Source: Onchocerca lupi (taxonomy: Eukaryota > Nematoda > Chromadorea > Rhabditida > Onchocercidae). Taken from it: a stretch of DNA of 64,000 bases. The position numbers were made by a program, and so were the translations under genes. The DNA is taken from positions 1-64,000 of the forward strand of contig JAOVVO010000331.1 in NCBI GenBank assembly GCA_028564675.1. Reading direction: 5' to 3'. The notes under the pieces were generated by a model. It did not search any database and was not told the DNA's origin. It was given only the letters and a program-made list of their open reading frames with translations. How positions within the stretch are numbered: position 1 is the first letter of the stretch; the number at the start of each line of letters is the position of its first letter. Below, in pieces: positions 11,801 through 25,400 of this stretch.

Positions 11801-12961
11801 TAAATTGGAAGGTTTGATGTGTTTATTCGTTTTCATTAATACTTTTATTTGTTTTAGTTTAATCTGAATTACAAAAGAATCGTTAATTTTACGAAATTAT
11901 TTTTATATTGCGAATAATTTTTTCTTCGCTAGTTATGCTTGTCAATTTCCAAACTTTACTCTTTAACTTAGCTTTACGTATTGTTGATATTTATTGAAAT
12001 TATGCTGGTTTATCTGCTAATTTCTTTACTTGGGAAAATTACCTTTTTATACAGGAAGGATTGAATTTCCTCGACAGTCATCAAATAATAGCCTTCCATT
12101 TTACGATGATCAATGGTACTGAGCCTGAAAATAGTGAACAGATATTCAGGTAAAAAAAAATCACGAATCTTTAAGGAAACGTTATTCAGCAATTTAAAAA
12201 AAAATTGACAATTTAAAAAAACAAATAATCGATAAAACTTTGGAAATGTTTTTGTAGAAAAAATATGACGATTCTGCTGGTTCATCTAATACGAATATAT
12301 ATTTATATACGTGCGTAAACTGGCGGAATTTACTTCAGTAATGTAATTTTTAATAATAGCATATTAATAATAATGTATTACATACATGAGGCTATGCAAA
12401 TGAATTCAAATTTCTGACTTATTCTTGAAGATTGACATCATAGCTATTGCAAAGAAAAAAAAATAAAAATAAATTACCACTTGAGAAGATAAATGATGCT
12501 AGCGAAAGAAATGTCGCAATTTAATTTTATCAATTTTTTTTTCTAAATTTATTTAACATTTCGTGAAAAGCTTGAGATTCATTTATGTGAAATAAACTTG
12601 AAATGAGATAACTTGCAAATTCGTTAAATGTATTCAATGTACCACACATGAAATTTAAAGTCTTAGAAGGGACATGAATTAACGCAAGTTTACCAATAGG
12701 TTCAATGAATTTCTAACTGTTATTACTTTTCTGCATTTGAATACATCTATTCAATTTCCCAAATTTTTACTTTAATATCAATTTTTTTTTTTTTGCAGTG
12801 ATGTATTCCCAGATGTTCAATTGAATACGTTACGTTTACTTGGCGGACCATCAAAAATTGGAGTAAACTATCAGGTTGATACGGAATCTCATTTCAATAC
12901 CGGTCCCGTATACATACTTGTTGGATTGCGGAAATTCGGTTGCGGCGAGGAAATTCCTTAG
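8876..12961 (+). CDS. Unrecognised secreted protein, paralogue copy B
   Basis: This is the inverted paralogue of copy A; the family is not recognised. Exons: 8876-8948, 9123-9237, 9294-9522 (or 9330-9522), 10328-10487, 10588-10711, 11083-11128, 11261-11412, 11682-11811, 12055-12149, 12799-12961. Phases are consistent, giving 428 aa (416 with the shorter exon 3). The N-terminus MDLKFLIVLTFVVNYAIP is a likely signal peptide. Blocks shared with copy A include FYRTVKMMSDAANFELNHRS, DGKITPPFLAK, WSPAQVILFGSEK, ICIVAQSDTRED, STLVIDTEDEETLKEKFLNW, HQIIAFHFTMINGTEPENSE and YILVGLRKFG. Exons 1, 4, 5, 6, 8 and 9 have exactly the same length as in copy A. The exon 3 acceptor differs (see findings), and intron 3 carries a mitochondrial insertion. 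No frameshift or stop was seen, so it looks functional. Confidence 0.75.
9600..9617. repeat. Direct repeat flanking the mitochondrial insert, left
   Basis: TTTAAGGAGAAAATTTTT occurs here and again at 10114-10131, at the two ends of the mitochondrial segment. It could be a target duplication or microhomology used at insertion, with the right copy partly supplied by the start of atp6. Confidence 0.7.
10035..10080 (+). pseudogene. tRNA-Phe remnant inside the NUMT
   Basis: A five-pair stem ATATT/GATAT encloses a seven-base loop TTGAAAA carrying the GAA anticodon, directly after the nad1 stop and before atp6. The acceptor stem is not convincing, as expected for a truncated-arm nematode mitochondrial tRNA or a decayed copy. 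Confidence 0.5.
10114..10131. repeat. Direct repeat flanking the mitochondrial insert, right
   Basis: TTTAAGGAGAAAATTTTT is identical to 9600-9617, and both copies are followed by CTT after a T run. Confidence 0.7.
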
Positions 12962-13310
12962 AAAAAGTTAATTAATTATTGATTGATAATTTTATTGAAT
13001 AGTGATTATATTATTTAATTTTGTTGTTTAAATGAAATTAGCTAACTCTCTTCGATCATTTTTATTCACATATTAATATGTAATAAGTATGTGAATACTA
13101 ATAATCAATTCTATCTCTTAATCATTAATTAATACTATAGGAAGATTTTTTTTTTTTTTGATTTTTGATATATATTTGATAAAATATAAAATGGTTAATT
13201 TGTATGAAACATTGAAAAACATGTGAAAAATGTCGATTGAAAAATATTCTTAGCCTCAAAATTGTTGAAGAAATTACAGATAACAGAAGTAATCACTTTT
13301 TATATTTCAT

Positions 13311-14451
13311 AAAGAGCCGTAATAGATCGCAAACTAGAGAATTTATTATCGAATTTTAGAATATTCAAAATTCTGCAAACATGAAATGGAAAAAAATCCA
13401 AATAAATTTTGAATAGTTAAACATGTGCATGAAAAAAAGATAATACTACGATAAAAGAGACTAAATAAGGATGTTTATCTATAAAATGGAAGCGATAGCA
13501 GTGGGAATAACAAATATATTAATCTGAATGCTAATTAGATCAGTTTTAATTAAATTATTTATTTTTGAGAAATTTAGCTACAAAATTAATATCTGAAAAA
13601 AGTAATTAAGGTTTTTTTTTTTTTTTTTTTTGAATTATAAATTCATGCAAAAAGCAAGATTTATATATTCAAAAAATCAAAATTGGAAAAAAATTTTTTG
13701 AAAAGATATAAATACTATTAATGGAATGATTATTTAAAATATTGGTGTTGAATTTAGAAAGCGGTTGCTCACTGATCAAGTAATACAGTATGAAAAAGAT
13801 CATTTCATTTTTATTATTTAAATGACACTTTGCATCATAGATTTTTTCTTGTATAAATGAATAATTTTTTTTACAAATAAAAAAATTTTCAAATAAAGAA
13901 AAAACTTTTTAAAATGAAAAATGAGGATTTTTTTTTCTTATAAAATTCGATTTAAATGCTAAAAATAAAATAGAAGGCATAAAATATAATTCTACTAAAC
14001 CATCATTTATTGATGCTAAAAATTAAATATTTATACAGATGCCCAAAAAAGAAAAAGATATTCGAGCAAAAAAGGACGAAAAACTTGACAAGTTCATTTT
14101 ATCATTCTTTCAGTTCTTTTTAAAATAATTAATCTAATTTTCGCAATTTCTTATATAAATTTAGCGCTTTTTGATTTCCGAAATATTATCTTAAATGATG
14201 TCTTCCAATCTTATTTTACTTTTTAATATTTTAATATATTTTAAATTTTTTTGAAACATTTTTCAATGTTTACGCAAAATTTTCCAAAATTTTCGTTTGT
14301 TTGAAATTTAATTTTCATTAGAAACTTTAGACCGACTTTGATAGAAATATTAAAAATTAAAATTAAAAACTTCTTCATTAAAAACTTTGAACCGACCTTG
14401 AAGAAACTATGATAGAAAAAAGAAATTAAATTGCAATTTTTGAAAAATTTT
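13311..14451. other. Intergenic AT-rich stretch before the coiled-coil gene
   Basis: No gene is seen on either strand. Poly(T) runs occur (for example near 13613). A short block TTAAAAACTTCTTCATTAAAAACTTTGAACCGAC at about 14360-14395 partly repeats the block just upstream (about 14320-14337). The plus-strand coding exon begins at 14452. Confidence 0.5.
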
Positions 14452-17400
14452 ATGGAAAAAAAATTTAAAAATATTTTTAGAAATGTGAATAAACCAATTC
14501 AAGCAATTAAAAAATTGAAAGATCATTTCTATAAATCAAGTAAGAAAAATAAATCTGGACCAACGGATACTATTTTGCCAGTTGTTCGAAATGCAGAAAA
14601 TAAGACTACCACCGCATCACGTACTACAGATGCATCTGATACCGTAATTTCTCATCCTACCGAATCCATTCGTGGCGCTAATTTATCACGTGAATCAATT
14701 ATCAGCCGTAGCGCAGAACCCATACAGTACTCGATGGAATCAACTCAAGGAACTCATACAGTACTCAATCAATTAACTCAAGCAATGAATACTTCAAGTA
14801 ACAGTACACCCATAGAGAACGTGAACGTATCTCGTAATATAGGTGTTTTAACTTCAAGAAATGCGAATTCTTCACAAACTGTTGAAAAAATCCGTGATAG
14901 TACGGTAGATTCGCAAATGTCAAACATATCACATAACGCAATTGCTGACATTCCGCTCAAATTAAATACATCACACGAAAATCATTTGAAAGATGCATTT
15001 CATTTGAATGATTTATCACGAAATTTGACGATTCCACGAAAAGTAGAAATGATTCAAAATATTGAAAGCAGAAGAAGAAATTATGAGGAATTAACAGGAA
15101 AAAATATTGATGTTACTCATGAGAAATGTAATTATTGACGTTATTTGATAATATTTTTATGCATATTTATAAAATATTATTAATATTATTATTTATTAAT
15201 CATTTTTATTTAAATTTTTTATATTTTAACATTTTAGATTTTCATAATTTTTAAGATAATTTGCAATATATAATTAAATTATGAAATGAATATATTTGAA
15301 TAAATTTTGCAACCATTTTATGCTAATTTATTAATAAATTTTTCTAGTCATATCCGCATTCTTCTTTGTAATATATCAAATAATTCATGAAAATGATAAA
15401 TAATTATAGTGCTAATAAATGGTCAAAAATCATCACAAGAAAATACGGAACCATTATCACAATCTCGAGCATCTCAATCTCAATCACAATTAATTTTGAT
15501 GAGTGCAGAAGATACCAAATGTTAAGGATAATTTTTTTTTTTTTTGTTCAAATAATTTTTTGCAACTAATAAATGATGGATTTACTTGGCAAAATTAAAT
15601 TCGAAAAAAAAAAGCACTTCTAAGAATAACAATTTTTTCTTTTTATACTGAAAAAAAAAACAAAAACGAATTGTTCATTTTGATTTATTTGTATTAATAA
15701 TAGTTCTAATTTATATAGAAAGTTCTGGTTTTCTTATAAATTAATTTTATATTATGGTACTATTAATATTATTTTAAATACAACTAATCTACCTGATCAT
15801 TATTCAATTTCAATCAAAATTATATTTTATGATTGCTTCATTTGTAGCTATGAGTATTGAATTACCTGTGAAATCGGAAATTGAAAGCTTGAATGATACA
15901 GCGATCGAACAACAACTTGAATCACTAAATCAGTGATCGTTTTAATAATGCATTCAAATTTTTTGAAATTTTAATTTTTAAACAAAAATTGAAAAATCAG
16001 ATTTTTAATCGGACTGAACAGTATCAAGAATGTTCATTAATCAAATAAATACAGTTCAAGCGACTAATTTTTCCTGAAATTTATTTTTAATAATTAGCTT
16101 GTTTATTCCACAGATAGCAAAAAATAAAAATAATTGCTCAACCTATTATTCAAAAAATTATTTCTATTAAATAGCAGATATTGATTGCATTCTGGTATCG
16201 TATGCAAATAATATTGCAAGCAATTTAGGACAATATGAGATCATAATTTTACTAGATATTTTCTTCATTTTTTTCAAAAAATAAAAAGAGAATACAGAAA
16301 TTGAGCGTAAGAATCTTGTACTAATTAATTATTTCAATTTTTTTCAAATTGCAAATTTGGCAAAATTTTCTGTTGCAGACGTTTAAAAGTATTAATTGAT
16401 GAAGATGAAAAGGCAAGCAAGCGTGAAGAACAACTTTTTACGGCCAAAAATGAAGTCATTGCCAAAATTGATGTAATCAGTATTTCATTATTTAGCAAAA
16501 TTAATATAAACTTTTTATCAATTCATTTAAATTTGAACTTTTGACAAAGTTAAAAATCAAAATTTTAATTTTTAACAAATTTTACTACACTTTTGCTATT
16601 GCTAACATTTTTTTTTTTTTTTTTATAATAGTTATTAAAGCTTGTAAAGAAGCAAATTGATGAAGCTATGGAACATTATCGTGAAATAGCAAATGCATGC
16701 CATGAAAAAATTGAAAAAGAAGAAATTCTTCAAAATGAAGTAAGAATTTATCAAATTTTCATGCATAAATTTTTAAACAAAATTTATCTATGTTAAGTTT
16801 TTAAATTGAAATAAATAACAATACGATAATGCATTTATTATTAAAATATTTGCGATAATTTAGCAAAAATGATTTTAATAAATATTAGTAAAATTACAAA
16901 TTAAATTTTCCCTTATAGAAATAATTATAATAAGAGAAAAAAATTCAAACTTATTTTAATAAATATTTAGTAAAATTACACATTAACTTTCTTCTTATGG
17001 AAATGATTATAATAAGAAAAAAAAAAAAAAAAAAAAACATTTAAGGAGTTTTTCCTTTATAGAAATGATTATAATAAGAGAAAAAAAAAAAAAAAATTGA
17101 AAGAATAAAATTATTCTATTAGTTGTTACTCATTTTAAAACTTAACTGGATCAAAAAATTTTCAAATTTCTAACAATTCCAAGCTATCCTAATTATTTTA
17201 TATTCTTTAATTAGATAAATAATAATAAAATTGATAAAACATTCACAAAATAATAATAGCATATAAAAGATGGAAAGGCTTAAAATTTTGACCAAACATT
17301 AACATTTTTATTTATATCAATTGAATTGAATGGAATACACTAGAAACATGATTGAATATTGCTAGTTAATAATAAAAATAAAGAAAATAAAATAAAAAAA

Positions 17401-17733
17401 AAAAAAAAACGAAAGAAAAATAAATTAAGAAAATTATCATATAAATTAATTAATTATAGATGTTGATGGATTTGAAAGAAAGAATTGATAAACTTAATGA
17501 TATTTGTACAGATATTAATAATGAAGTAGATGATATGATAGCAACATTGAATGCATATGATATTGGTAAAAGTGATATGTTATATACGATTATCGCTTGT
17601 TCGGTTGATTTTATTTTACGCTTTCTTCAACGCATTTATACTACTATCATTTCAATTAAAAATATTTATTTATTAAAAATTTCATATTGTTAAATATCAA
17701 ATATTATCAGATGCTTATGTTTCATTATGTTGA
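14452..17733 (+). CDS. Hypothetical Ser/Thr-rich protein with C-terminal coiled coil
   Basis: The family is not recognised. Exons: 14452-15127, 15410-15520, 15848-15932, 16379-16472, 16632-16739, 17460-17565, 17711-17733. All phases match and the total is 400 aa. The ATG at 14452 is the first in frame. Residues 1-50 are basic (KKFKNIFRNVN..KKLKDHF). Residues 50-225 are low-complexity and Ser/Thr/Asn-rich, without hydrophobic stretches. From about residue 265 the exons encode highly charged helices (LIDEDEKASKREEQL, KKQIDEAMEHYREIANACHE, MDLKERIDKLNDICTDINNE) typical of a coiled coil. If exon 6 is read through instead of spliced at 17565, the frame continues to 17693 with a hydrophobic tail, so two C-termini are possible. 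No neighbour suggests a role; structural or scaffolding is only a guess. Confidence 0.65.
16870..17098. repeat. Three-copy imperfect minisatellite in intron 5
   Basis: The block 'TAGAAAT(A/G)ATTATAATAAGA(G)' followed by a poly(A) tail occurs three times at about 70-bp spacing (ending near 16940, 17035 and 17095). The first two copies are preceded by an AATAAATATT(T)AGTAAAATTACA block. The duplications are diverged. Confidence 0.6.
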
Positions 17734-20378
17734 AAATATCAATCTATGTTTATCTTCATGAATAGCTTACTCAAAAGTTGTGAAAATTGAAAATTCATTA
17801 ACTTATTGAAAAGATCATTTCAAATATTGCCATAATTTTATCTATGCATGCTGCATGCAGCAATTACAATCAATTTATGCATGTTTAGAGCAAGCCAAAT
17901 TTTTTCTTTATCATCATTTCCAAATCAATCTTTGTCTCATATTTGAGATTAGCTCATGCATATCAAGAAATAATTTATCAGAGAGATTAAATATAATTAA
18001 TAGATTTTTGAATAATTATCGATGGCAATATTTCTTTAAATTTAAATATAATTAATTAGATATAATTAATGGATTTTTGAATAATTATCGGTGGCAATTT
18101 TTTTTTTTAAATTTGAAATTCTCTCCCATTACATCGAGTAGTTTTCTTAATTATCAGAGAGATTAAATATAAATAATGTAATTTTAAATTTGAAATTCAC
18201 TCCCACTACAACGAGTAATTTTCGTCATCTCTTTCTTTCACTCCATATACTGTAGAGTTACAGTAACTACAATTTTTTGTCAGCAGGTTAGTTATGCAAA
18301 TAGAACGAATTTATTCTTTCATTTTATCACATTTGCACGTATCACGTATCACGTATCACGATTTGATTAGAGAAAGCCTAGTCGAGTTGGTTACTGTAAC
18401 GTGATAAATTACAATATTCGTGCGTCACGATAAGTGATTGTAACATTTTATTTTCATTGTTTAGAATTTAAATTTAATAATGCTTTGAAGTTCTAAATTA
18501 ATATTTGTAAGAAAAATGGAATGCTCAAATTTTTTTGTTTTTTTTATTCAGACCAGAAGTTTTGTTTTGTTCACTTTTCTTCGTCGAAAATTTACTAAAT
18601 TCTAAAAATTCAACAAAATTTATCTTCTTCCAAGTCAATTTCTTAATTCTTATCACTTTTTTTTTTTACATTATTTCAGTCATTTGCATTTATTAATCAT
18701 TTTATATTTATTGCATGTTATGTAAATTTTTGCTTACTTTCTAATCTCTAATAATTTTTCGACAGTGAATTGATCACAAAATAAAAAAGAAGAGAAATAA
18801 ACAAAACAAGAAAAAAAACAAAAAATTATATATATAATTTTTTCTTATTTGGATCATTTTAAATTTAGAATTATATATATATATGATATATAGGAATTAA
18901 ATGATGCATATTTCAATTTTCTTGCTTTTTTTTCAAAATTTTTTTTTTTTTTGTTTTTTCTGCATTTTTCCTTTTTTTTTTCTTTCCGCTTTACTTATTA
19001 TTAAAATAGGTCGTATTTTCAAACAGGGCGATATTATATTCAGAGGAGAAATTCTAACTGGAAAATTTTCAATCATTTAAAAAAAAGATTAAAATGTATA
19101 AAAAAGAAAAAAAAAGAAGAAAAAATATAATTATTCGTGTAGAAAATACTAGAAAAAATACCAAAGAATAAAACCTCTCAAATCGATTATGGCAATTCTT
19201 GATGATTAGAAATATCAGTCATATTTGATTATTACTAAAGAACAAATTGTCAATAATGAATTTGCAAAAGTGTAATTGGAAAGAAAATTTAGGAATTATT
19301 GATGTCATATTTTTGCAAAAATAAAAGAAAAACTGAAAAAGAAAAAGAAAAAATAAAGAAAGCATGAAAAAACAAAAAACTTTCTTTTCCAAGAAAAAAA
19401 AAAACATAAAAAATATACAAAATAAACATGAAAAATTCAATACGTTATTATCGCTTTATGTCCACTGTATAAATATTATGATTTTCAATTTTCGTAAATT
19501 ATTTTCAATTCGTTCTAAAAAAAAAAAAAAAAAAAAACTAATTTAAGATGGTAATCGAAAAAATAAATTCGAGCTTATTTGTGCAGTAACATATCATTAA
19601 CCATTATATTTGTTTGAAGAAACAAAAAAAAAAAAAAGAAATTATAAAATTTTGCATTAAATGACTGCCTAAATATTAATGATAAATGCATTTCTTGATG
19701 TAAAATATATCAGTGTTTAGTTTTTATTGAATTAAATAAACATAAAATAAATTAAAACTACAACAATTCAAAATAATATCCTATAATAAATAACATACAA
19801 ATACAATAAAGAAAGAATAGGAAGATTTCAACTCCTTATTTCTTATTTCAGGTTGAATCCATGAAATTGCTAAGTACCATGTTCTTTTTTTTTTTTTTTT
19901 TCTCATATTAAAATTTGGATCGTCAATTCAATCTCATTTCTAGAATTTACCCAAGCAAATTAGAGAACGGTTTCAGAAATTCAATCTACGATCGTCAGAA
20001 TTTCACCGCATTAAAATCATTATTTAATGAGTTTTGTTCTTTTGAAAAGATCAAATTGTTCATCATTTTTATGAAGTTGAGTGAATTGAAAAAAAAAGAA
20101 ATCAGAATTGTTAAAACAATTCGTTCTTTAGTTTGCTGCTTTAAATTATAGAAGTTAAATCAATTTGTAGATAGATATTTTGACCGTATGATTTGATGAA
20201 AAAAACAAATTGTAAAATTGTACTCGTACAACGAGGAAAATAATTAATGGAATCGCTCAATGATTTCAATCACTTTTTTTATTTCGCTCAACTTTTCCTA
20301 TCATATAAAAACGATGAACCACTTAATCATTTCAAGTAGAATTTTTTTTCTTTTTTTAGGAAAATCCCTCCTTTTTCT

Positions 20379-20419
<41 letters not shown>

Positions 20420-20728
20420 TTTGAGGAAAATTAAAATACAAATAAAAAACAAGAAACAATATCTACAGATCAGCTGCTATCACTGGTTCTTAATGACTAC
20501 TTAATACAAATATAAGTATTAATAATTATACAATTTCTCATTTATCTGCTTTTTTATTCTTTAACAAATAATTCCACTACTTAAAACTGAGGCTAACATG
20601 TTGATGATATCAGAGAAATAAACATGAATACAATTTCGAAAAAAAAAAAAACAAAAAATACTCAAAAAATTCTTGATTCTACTGAGTAACAATAATGCAA
20701 AATATTTTCCATGAAGTTAAAAAATATT
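17734..20728. other. Intergenic region with local duplications
   Basis: No confident gene. At 17970-18225 two segments are repeated: ATCAGAGAGATTAAATATAA, and AATTTGAAATTC(T/A)CTCCCA with the following CATCGAGTA/CAACGAGTA. A 17998-18048 block is also tandemly duplicated at about 18060-18100. At about 18338-18362 CACGTAT is repeated three times in a row. The segment near 19850-20150 has a short open frame after a TTTCTAG, but no partner exons. Long poly(A/T) runs occur, including about 36 A's near 20381-20416. Confidence 0.55.
18338..18362. repeat. Short tandem repeat (CACGTAT)3
   Basis: Three perfect copies of the 7-mer CACGTAT followed by CACG. It sits among other CACG/GTAAC-containing words (18398-18431), unusual in this AT-rich stretch. 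Confidence 0.8.
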
Positions 20729-22455
20729 TCATGCATAATCTAGCCTAAATGTTCGCACTTCCATTGGTTTTAATAATACATCATTCACATCACCACGATG
20801 ATCGTATAACATTGTTAATGATGTTTCTGTTATATGTGAAGGTGTCTTCGTGAATAAATGTTTTATATCAAGCTGAAAAAAAAATATTAGATTAAGAACT
20901 TGAATGAATTTATTGAGCTATCTAATAAATATTAGCATTTATCATCTTTTATCAAATGATAATAACTGTAATATCATGGATCATGGTAAAAATACATTAT
21001 TAAGTAAGTAAGTACGGTAGTACAAAGTACTTAAATAAGTAATTTTACATTTAAATTAAGCTTGAATGGAATCTAACGTTGAAATTATTTTAGCTAGTTC
21101 CATCTTTTTCAAAGAATGATTTGAATCTCATTTGATATGATCCAATTCTAGATTCCTAAATTCACAATTTTAGAATTTAAAAGATATAATAAAGATTAAT
21201 AAAACATACTGTAGCATTGCAAGCTTCTAATAGTTTAGGAGTAAAGCGACAATCGATACCAAAACGATGTAGAACAAGGGCATAAGAATTGCGAGGAGTA
21301 TGAATGCGAATCGAACGAGTACCGTAAACTGTTGGAGCTGCTACGGTACGCAAAGTAATCAGATGTGTATTATCACAATAGAATACAGTATTCATTAGCT
21401 TATAATTATCGGCATAGCCTGAAACATAGCATCAAATAATTCAAAATTTTATTTTTAGTAACCTCCGATTTGCTTCTGGGCGAATTTTTGGCTAAACTAA
21501 AGGATCAATTCGATTTCCCGTATTTTTTTCATCATAATCCAATTTGCTTGAAAAAAAAAAAAAATTGAATGTTGAATTGATGCAACAAAGCTTACTACCG
21601 CATATGCCAATATATCGAAAAAAAAAATTAAATATTCTAACATATCTTGGCTTAAATATTAATTCATCTAGAAATAAATGATTCAAATTATGAGCAATTA
21701 AATTTAAAGGGAATTGAAAAATATTAATTTTCTAAATAAAGTTTATTATTATAAAATTATTTGTCGCAGGTGATAAATTAGGAAAAAATGTAATTCAAAA
21801 GTTAAAAATTTAAAATGCACCTCCATTTGAACTAGCCAATAATATTATGGGTGGATATAGCAATGATAGCATTCGATCGTAAGCTTGCGACGAATGATAA
21901 GCAGTAACACTTGCTTGTGTATTTACTGGTACATTTTGATAGGGCACTTCAAACAGAAGTCGAAAAAAGCTTGTTGTTTTTCTGTTATCCGTTACACCCT
22001 ATAAAGAATTTGAGAAAATTTTTTTGCGATTTTTTAAAAATAACTTGATTTAATAGCTTATTAACTATCTGATTATCGATAATTTAAAAAAAAAAGAAGA
22101 AAAAAAAAATGAATTGAAACGACATGATAAAGATATCGACTGGTTAAAGTAAATAAGGCTCTTTGAAAAACTCATTTTACATCTTTAATTATCACTAGAA
22201 AACATGTTGTGTTTAACAAGCCAAGCATTATCAATTTTTAAATACATACATCAAAAAGGCCTCTTCCATCATCTTGATTTAAACGTCGATCTAACATTAC
22301 ATCCAATTGTCCTGCAATTTATTTTCTAACAAAAATCTATCATAAAGAAAACAGAAGAAAAAGAAACTTCTAATAAAACATGCTATATCTGTTTTCTTCT
22401 GTTTTATTTTTCGTTTTTTTTTTTTTTGAGAATAAATTGAAAATCGAAAATTTCG

Positions 22456-22486
<31 letters not shown>

Positions 22487-25400
22487 AAAAAAAAAAAAAA
22501 AAAAAAAAAACTGAAAATGCACAAAACGATTCAGTTAATTTCACTATCAGTATTCCTTGCAATAACCCCGTTATCTATAAATTATCATTATCATCAGCAT
22601 TAATTTTTTTCATGATTAAATATTACATTTTCATAATTGTTACTATGATCATTAAGTTTCATTTTTCCTCATTAAAAATATGAATAAAAAATGGAGAGAT
22701 TTATTTAAATGTCATACCACTGGCAAGATTTGCAACTCCTGAAGGTTGAGCACTCAAAAGTGTCATCCGTAATGTTTCATCTTCGATAAATGCTGAAGCA
22801 GGCATGGGATAAAAATGGGCTTGTAGTGGTAATTGCTTGAATCGACGTCGTTTCACCAACTGAAATAGTATTCTGAATGAAATTTAACAGCAAAAACATG
22901 AAAAAATATTTTCATTTCTAATTAAAGTTGAATAATAATTACATCTAAGCCTTTTTTTCATATAATTAATTATCAGAAATCTCAATCATTGAGAGAAAAA
23001 CAAAAAAAAAAAAAAAGAAAGATTATAAGTCAATTTAAAGTACCAAAATTATAAGAATTCTAAAATAAGTAGATTTAATTGAAATACCATACTAACCAAT
23101 AAGCCATCTCACCAAAAAAAAAAAAAAATGTAAACAAAAAAGATTAATTATACTTTAAAAAAAAAAAAAAGAATTTGCTCAATTTCATATCTCTGATGCA
23201 ATTTTCAACTTTAGATTAGATTAAGTCTTTACCTAATATTTTTTTTTATAACTGAAATATCTAACAATTATTATTACTGTTAGCCTTGTGAATTGCTAAC
23301 GACTTTTTTTTGAGTTATTAACTTATGTATCAATAAATATTACATTAGCTATCCAAACCATCATTTTTCTTGAATTACTTTTCAAAAAAATGAATAATTC
23401 TTATCTAGTGGAATAATTCCTACCTGATATCCATTAAGATCAGTGAAGAACTCATCACCATTATCAATTCCTGTTTCTATTCGCATCGCTAATTCAACAT
23501 TCTTAACATCATTCAAATTAACTGTATTTTCGATCTCTATCAATTGCGATAACAGTGGAATTTTGATTATATGAGTGAAAGGCATAATTCCATCATTCGC
23601 TACCAATACCTGAAGAGAAAAAAAAAAAGAAAAATTAAAACAATGTTTCATTTTACAAATGTTATGATGCTATATTTTATCTTCAACCAATAAACAAACA
23701 ACAACTCGAAAATTAAATACATGAAAGAAATAATTCCTATAGGCTTCAGCATAATTGATCAACTGGTTGAGTTATTAATCATTATTGTATCAACTATATT
23801 TGAGTTACTTAATATTGTAAAATAAAAAAGTAACCTTTTTCATTACAATTCCTTCAAAAGCTATAAATGACTGTCTGAGTTCGACTGGTTTTGCTGGACC
23901 ATTTGGTAGAAATAAATATGCACCAGATGGATTGTCGGTACCTTTTAAAGGTACTATAAAAAATAATATTTTAAATCATCACTTCTACAATCAATATGAT
24001 TTATGTCTGAAAAGCTAAAAATTTTCCAGTTCATTCTTCATTTTCATTTTCCATCTTTTTTTTTTTTTTTTTGTTTTCTTTCTCTATTTTTGACGATTAC
24101 AAGAAAAAACAGAAAAACTAATTTGATTATGAATTGCAAAATAATCACAAATAAATTAGTTATCAAGTATGAAATTGAACAAGAATTAACTAGATATAAA
24201 TAATTAAATTTGAAATAAACGAACTTACATGGGCTTTTCATTCTCGCTCCATACCAAACGAATGATATGTTTACTGATATATTCTTCTCTTGTTTTAATG
24301 ATATAGACTAAAAAAAAAAGTTGAAAAAAAAAAGAACAAGCATATCAGGATAAGATATAATTAATAGAAAATTTCAGAAAACCATCTTCATCTTCAGAAA
24401 ATTTTTGTAAATAAAAAAATTTCCAAAAAGTTTTGGATATAGAAAAAAAAAATTTATCCATCATTGCCGATATTGCATTTCTCTTTGTTTTATCTCAATT
24501 TTATTTCAAAATGTAGAAAAATTGAACTTACAGCCAAATGACCTGTTTTTGGATTAAACGCTGCTGATATTAAACCATTATTAAATACAAAATCTCCCAG
24601 TGGTGCAATATCAAAATCACTGGAAGCAATGAAAAAAAAAAAATAAATAAAAGTAAACAATAAATGAACAAAGAGCAAATAAATGAAAAGGGATAATTCA
24701 ATCAATCATAATTGCAGGCATCATAAAATTAAGAATAATCTATTCATTTAACCGAAATTTCAAGCTCCTAAATGATATTATTTTCACTGAATTTTGATTC
24801 TCAGAGCAAATTTTTCATTTCATTAAGTAATGAATAACAAAATATCCAAGTAATAAGTAAAAGTAATAACCTGCTCTGCAATTCGGTAGAACTCAATCGA
24901 ATAATAGCTTTGTCAAGTGGTGTACCAGATTTAAACAAATATTTCTGGAAGCTTAATGGCGGTATAGTGGAAATGAAGCAAAGCTGAAAAAAAAAAAAAA
25001 AAACTGAAAATAACATTAGCAAAAAGTAAATAAATAGTGAATTTGATTAAAATTATTTTATAAATTTTCAGCTTCCAAAAAAAAAAAAAAAAAAAAAAAA
25101 AAGCTATAACAAAAATCATAATTAGACAGAAAAGAGATATCTCGAAATTATACCTCATATAATTTTGAATCAATAACCCATTTATTGTTAATAAATTCAA
25201 GAACCGGACTAATTTGCTGCATAACAGTTACATTAGGCTCCGATGCTAATATTACCACCGTATTCAAAGTATTAACATGAACACATATCGTTTCCATTCT
25301 TAGATTTCCCAGTGAATTGAATAAAATAATTTCACTATAATGAATTTGGCAAATTTTTGGTGTTTATAAATTATTTTCTCTATAAATTAAATAATTAAAA

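Larger units (their letters stand above)
6997..13310 (+). repeat. Right arm of large inverted duplication
   Basis: This arm contains paralogue copy B. It is longer than the left arm, largely because of two later insertions: the solo LTR (7724-8273) and the mitochondrial segment (about 9618-10131). Neither has a counterpart in the left arm, so both appear to post-date the duplication. The outer edge near 13.3 kb is where I can no longer follow similarity to the region left of copy A. Confidence 0.7.

Noticed and set aside
14778..14960. Minus-strand 60-aa frame
   Set aside because: Antisense to exon 1 of the coiled-coil gene.
19915..20151. Plus-strand 78-aa frame after a TTTCTAG site
   Set aside because: No partner exon, no recognised sequence, and no ATG at its apparent start. 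Kept only as intergenic content.
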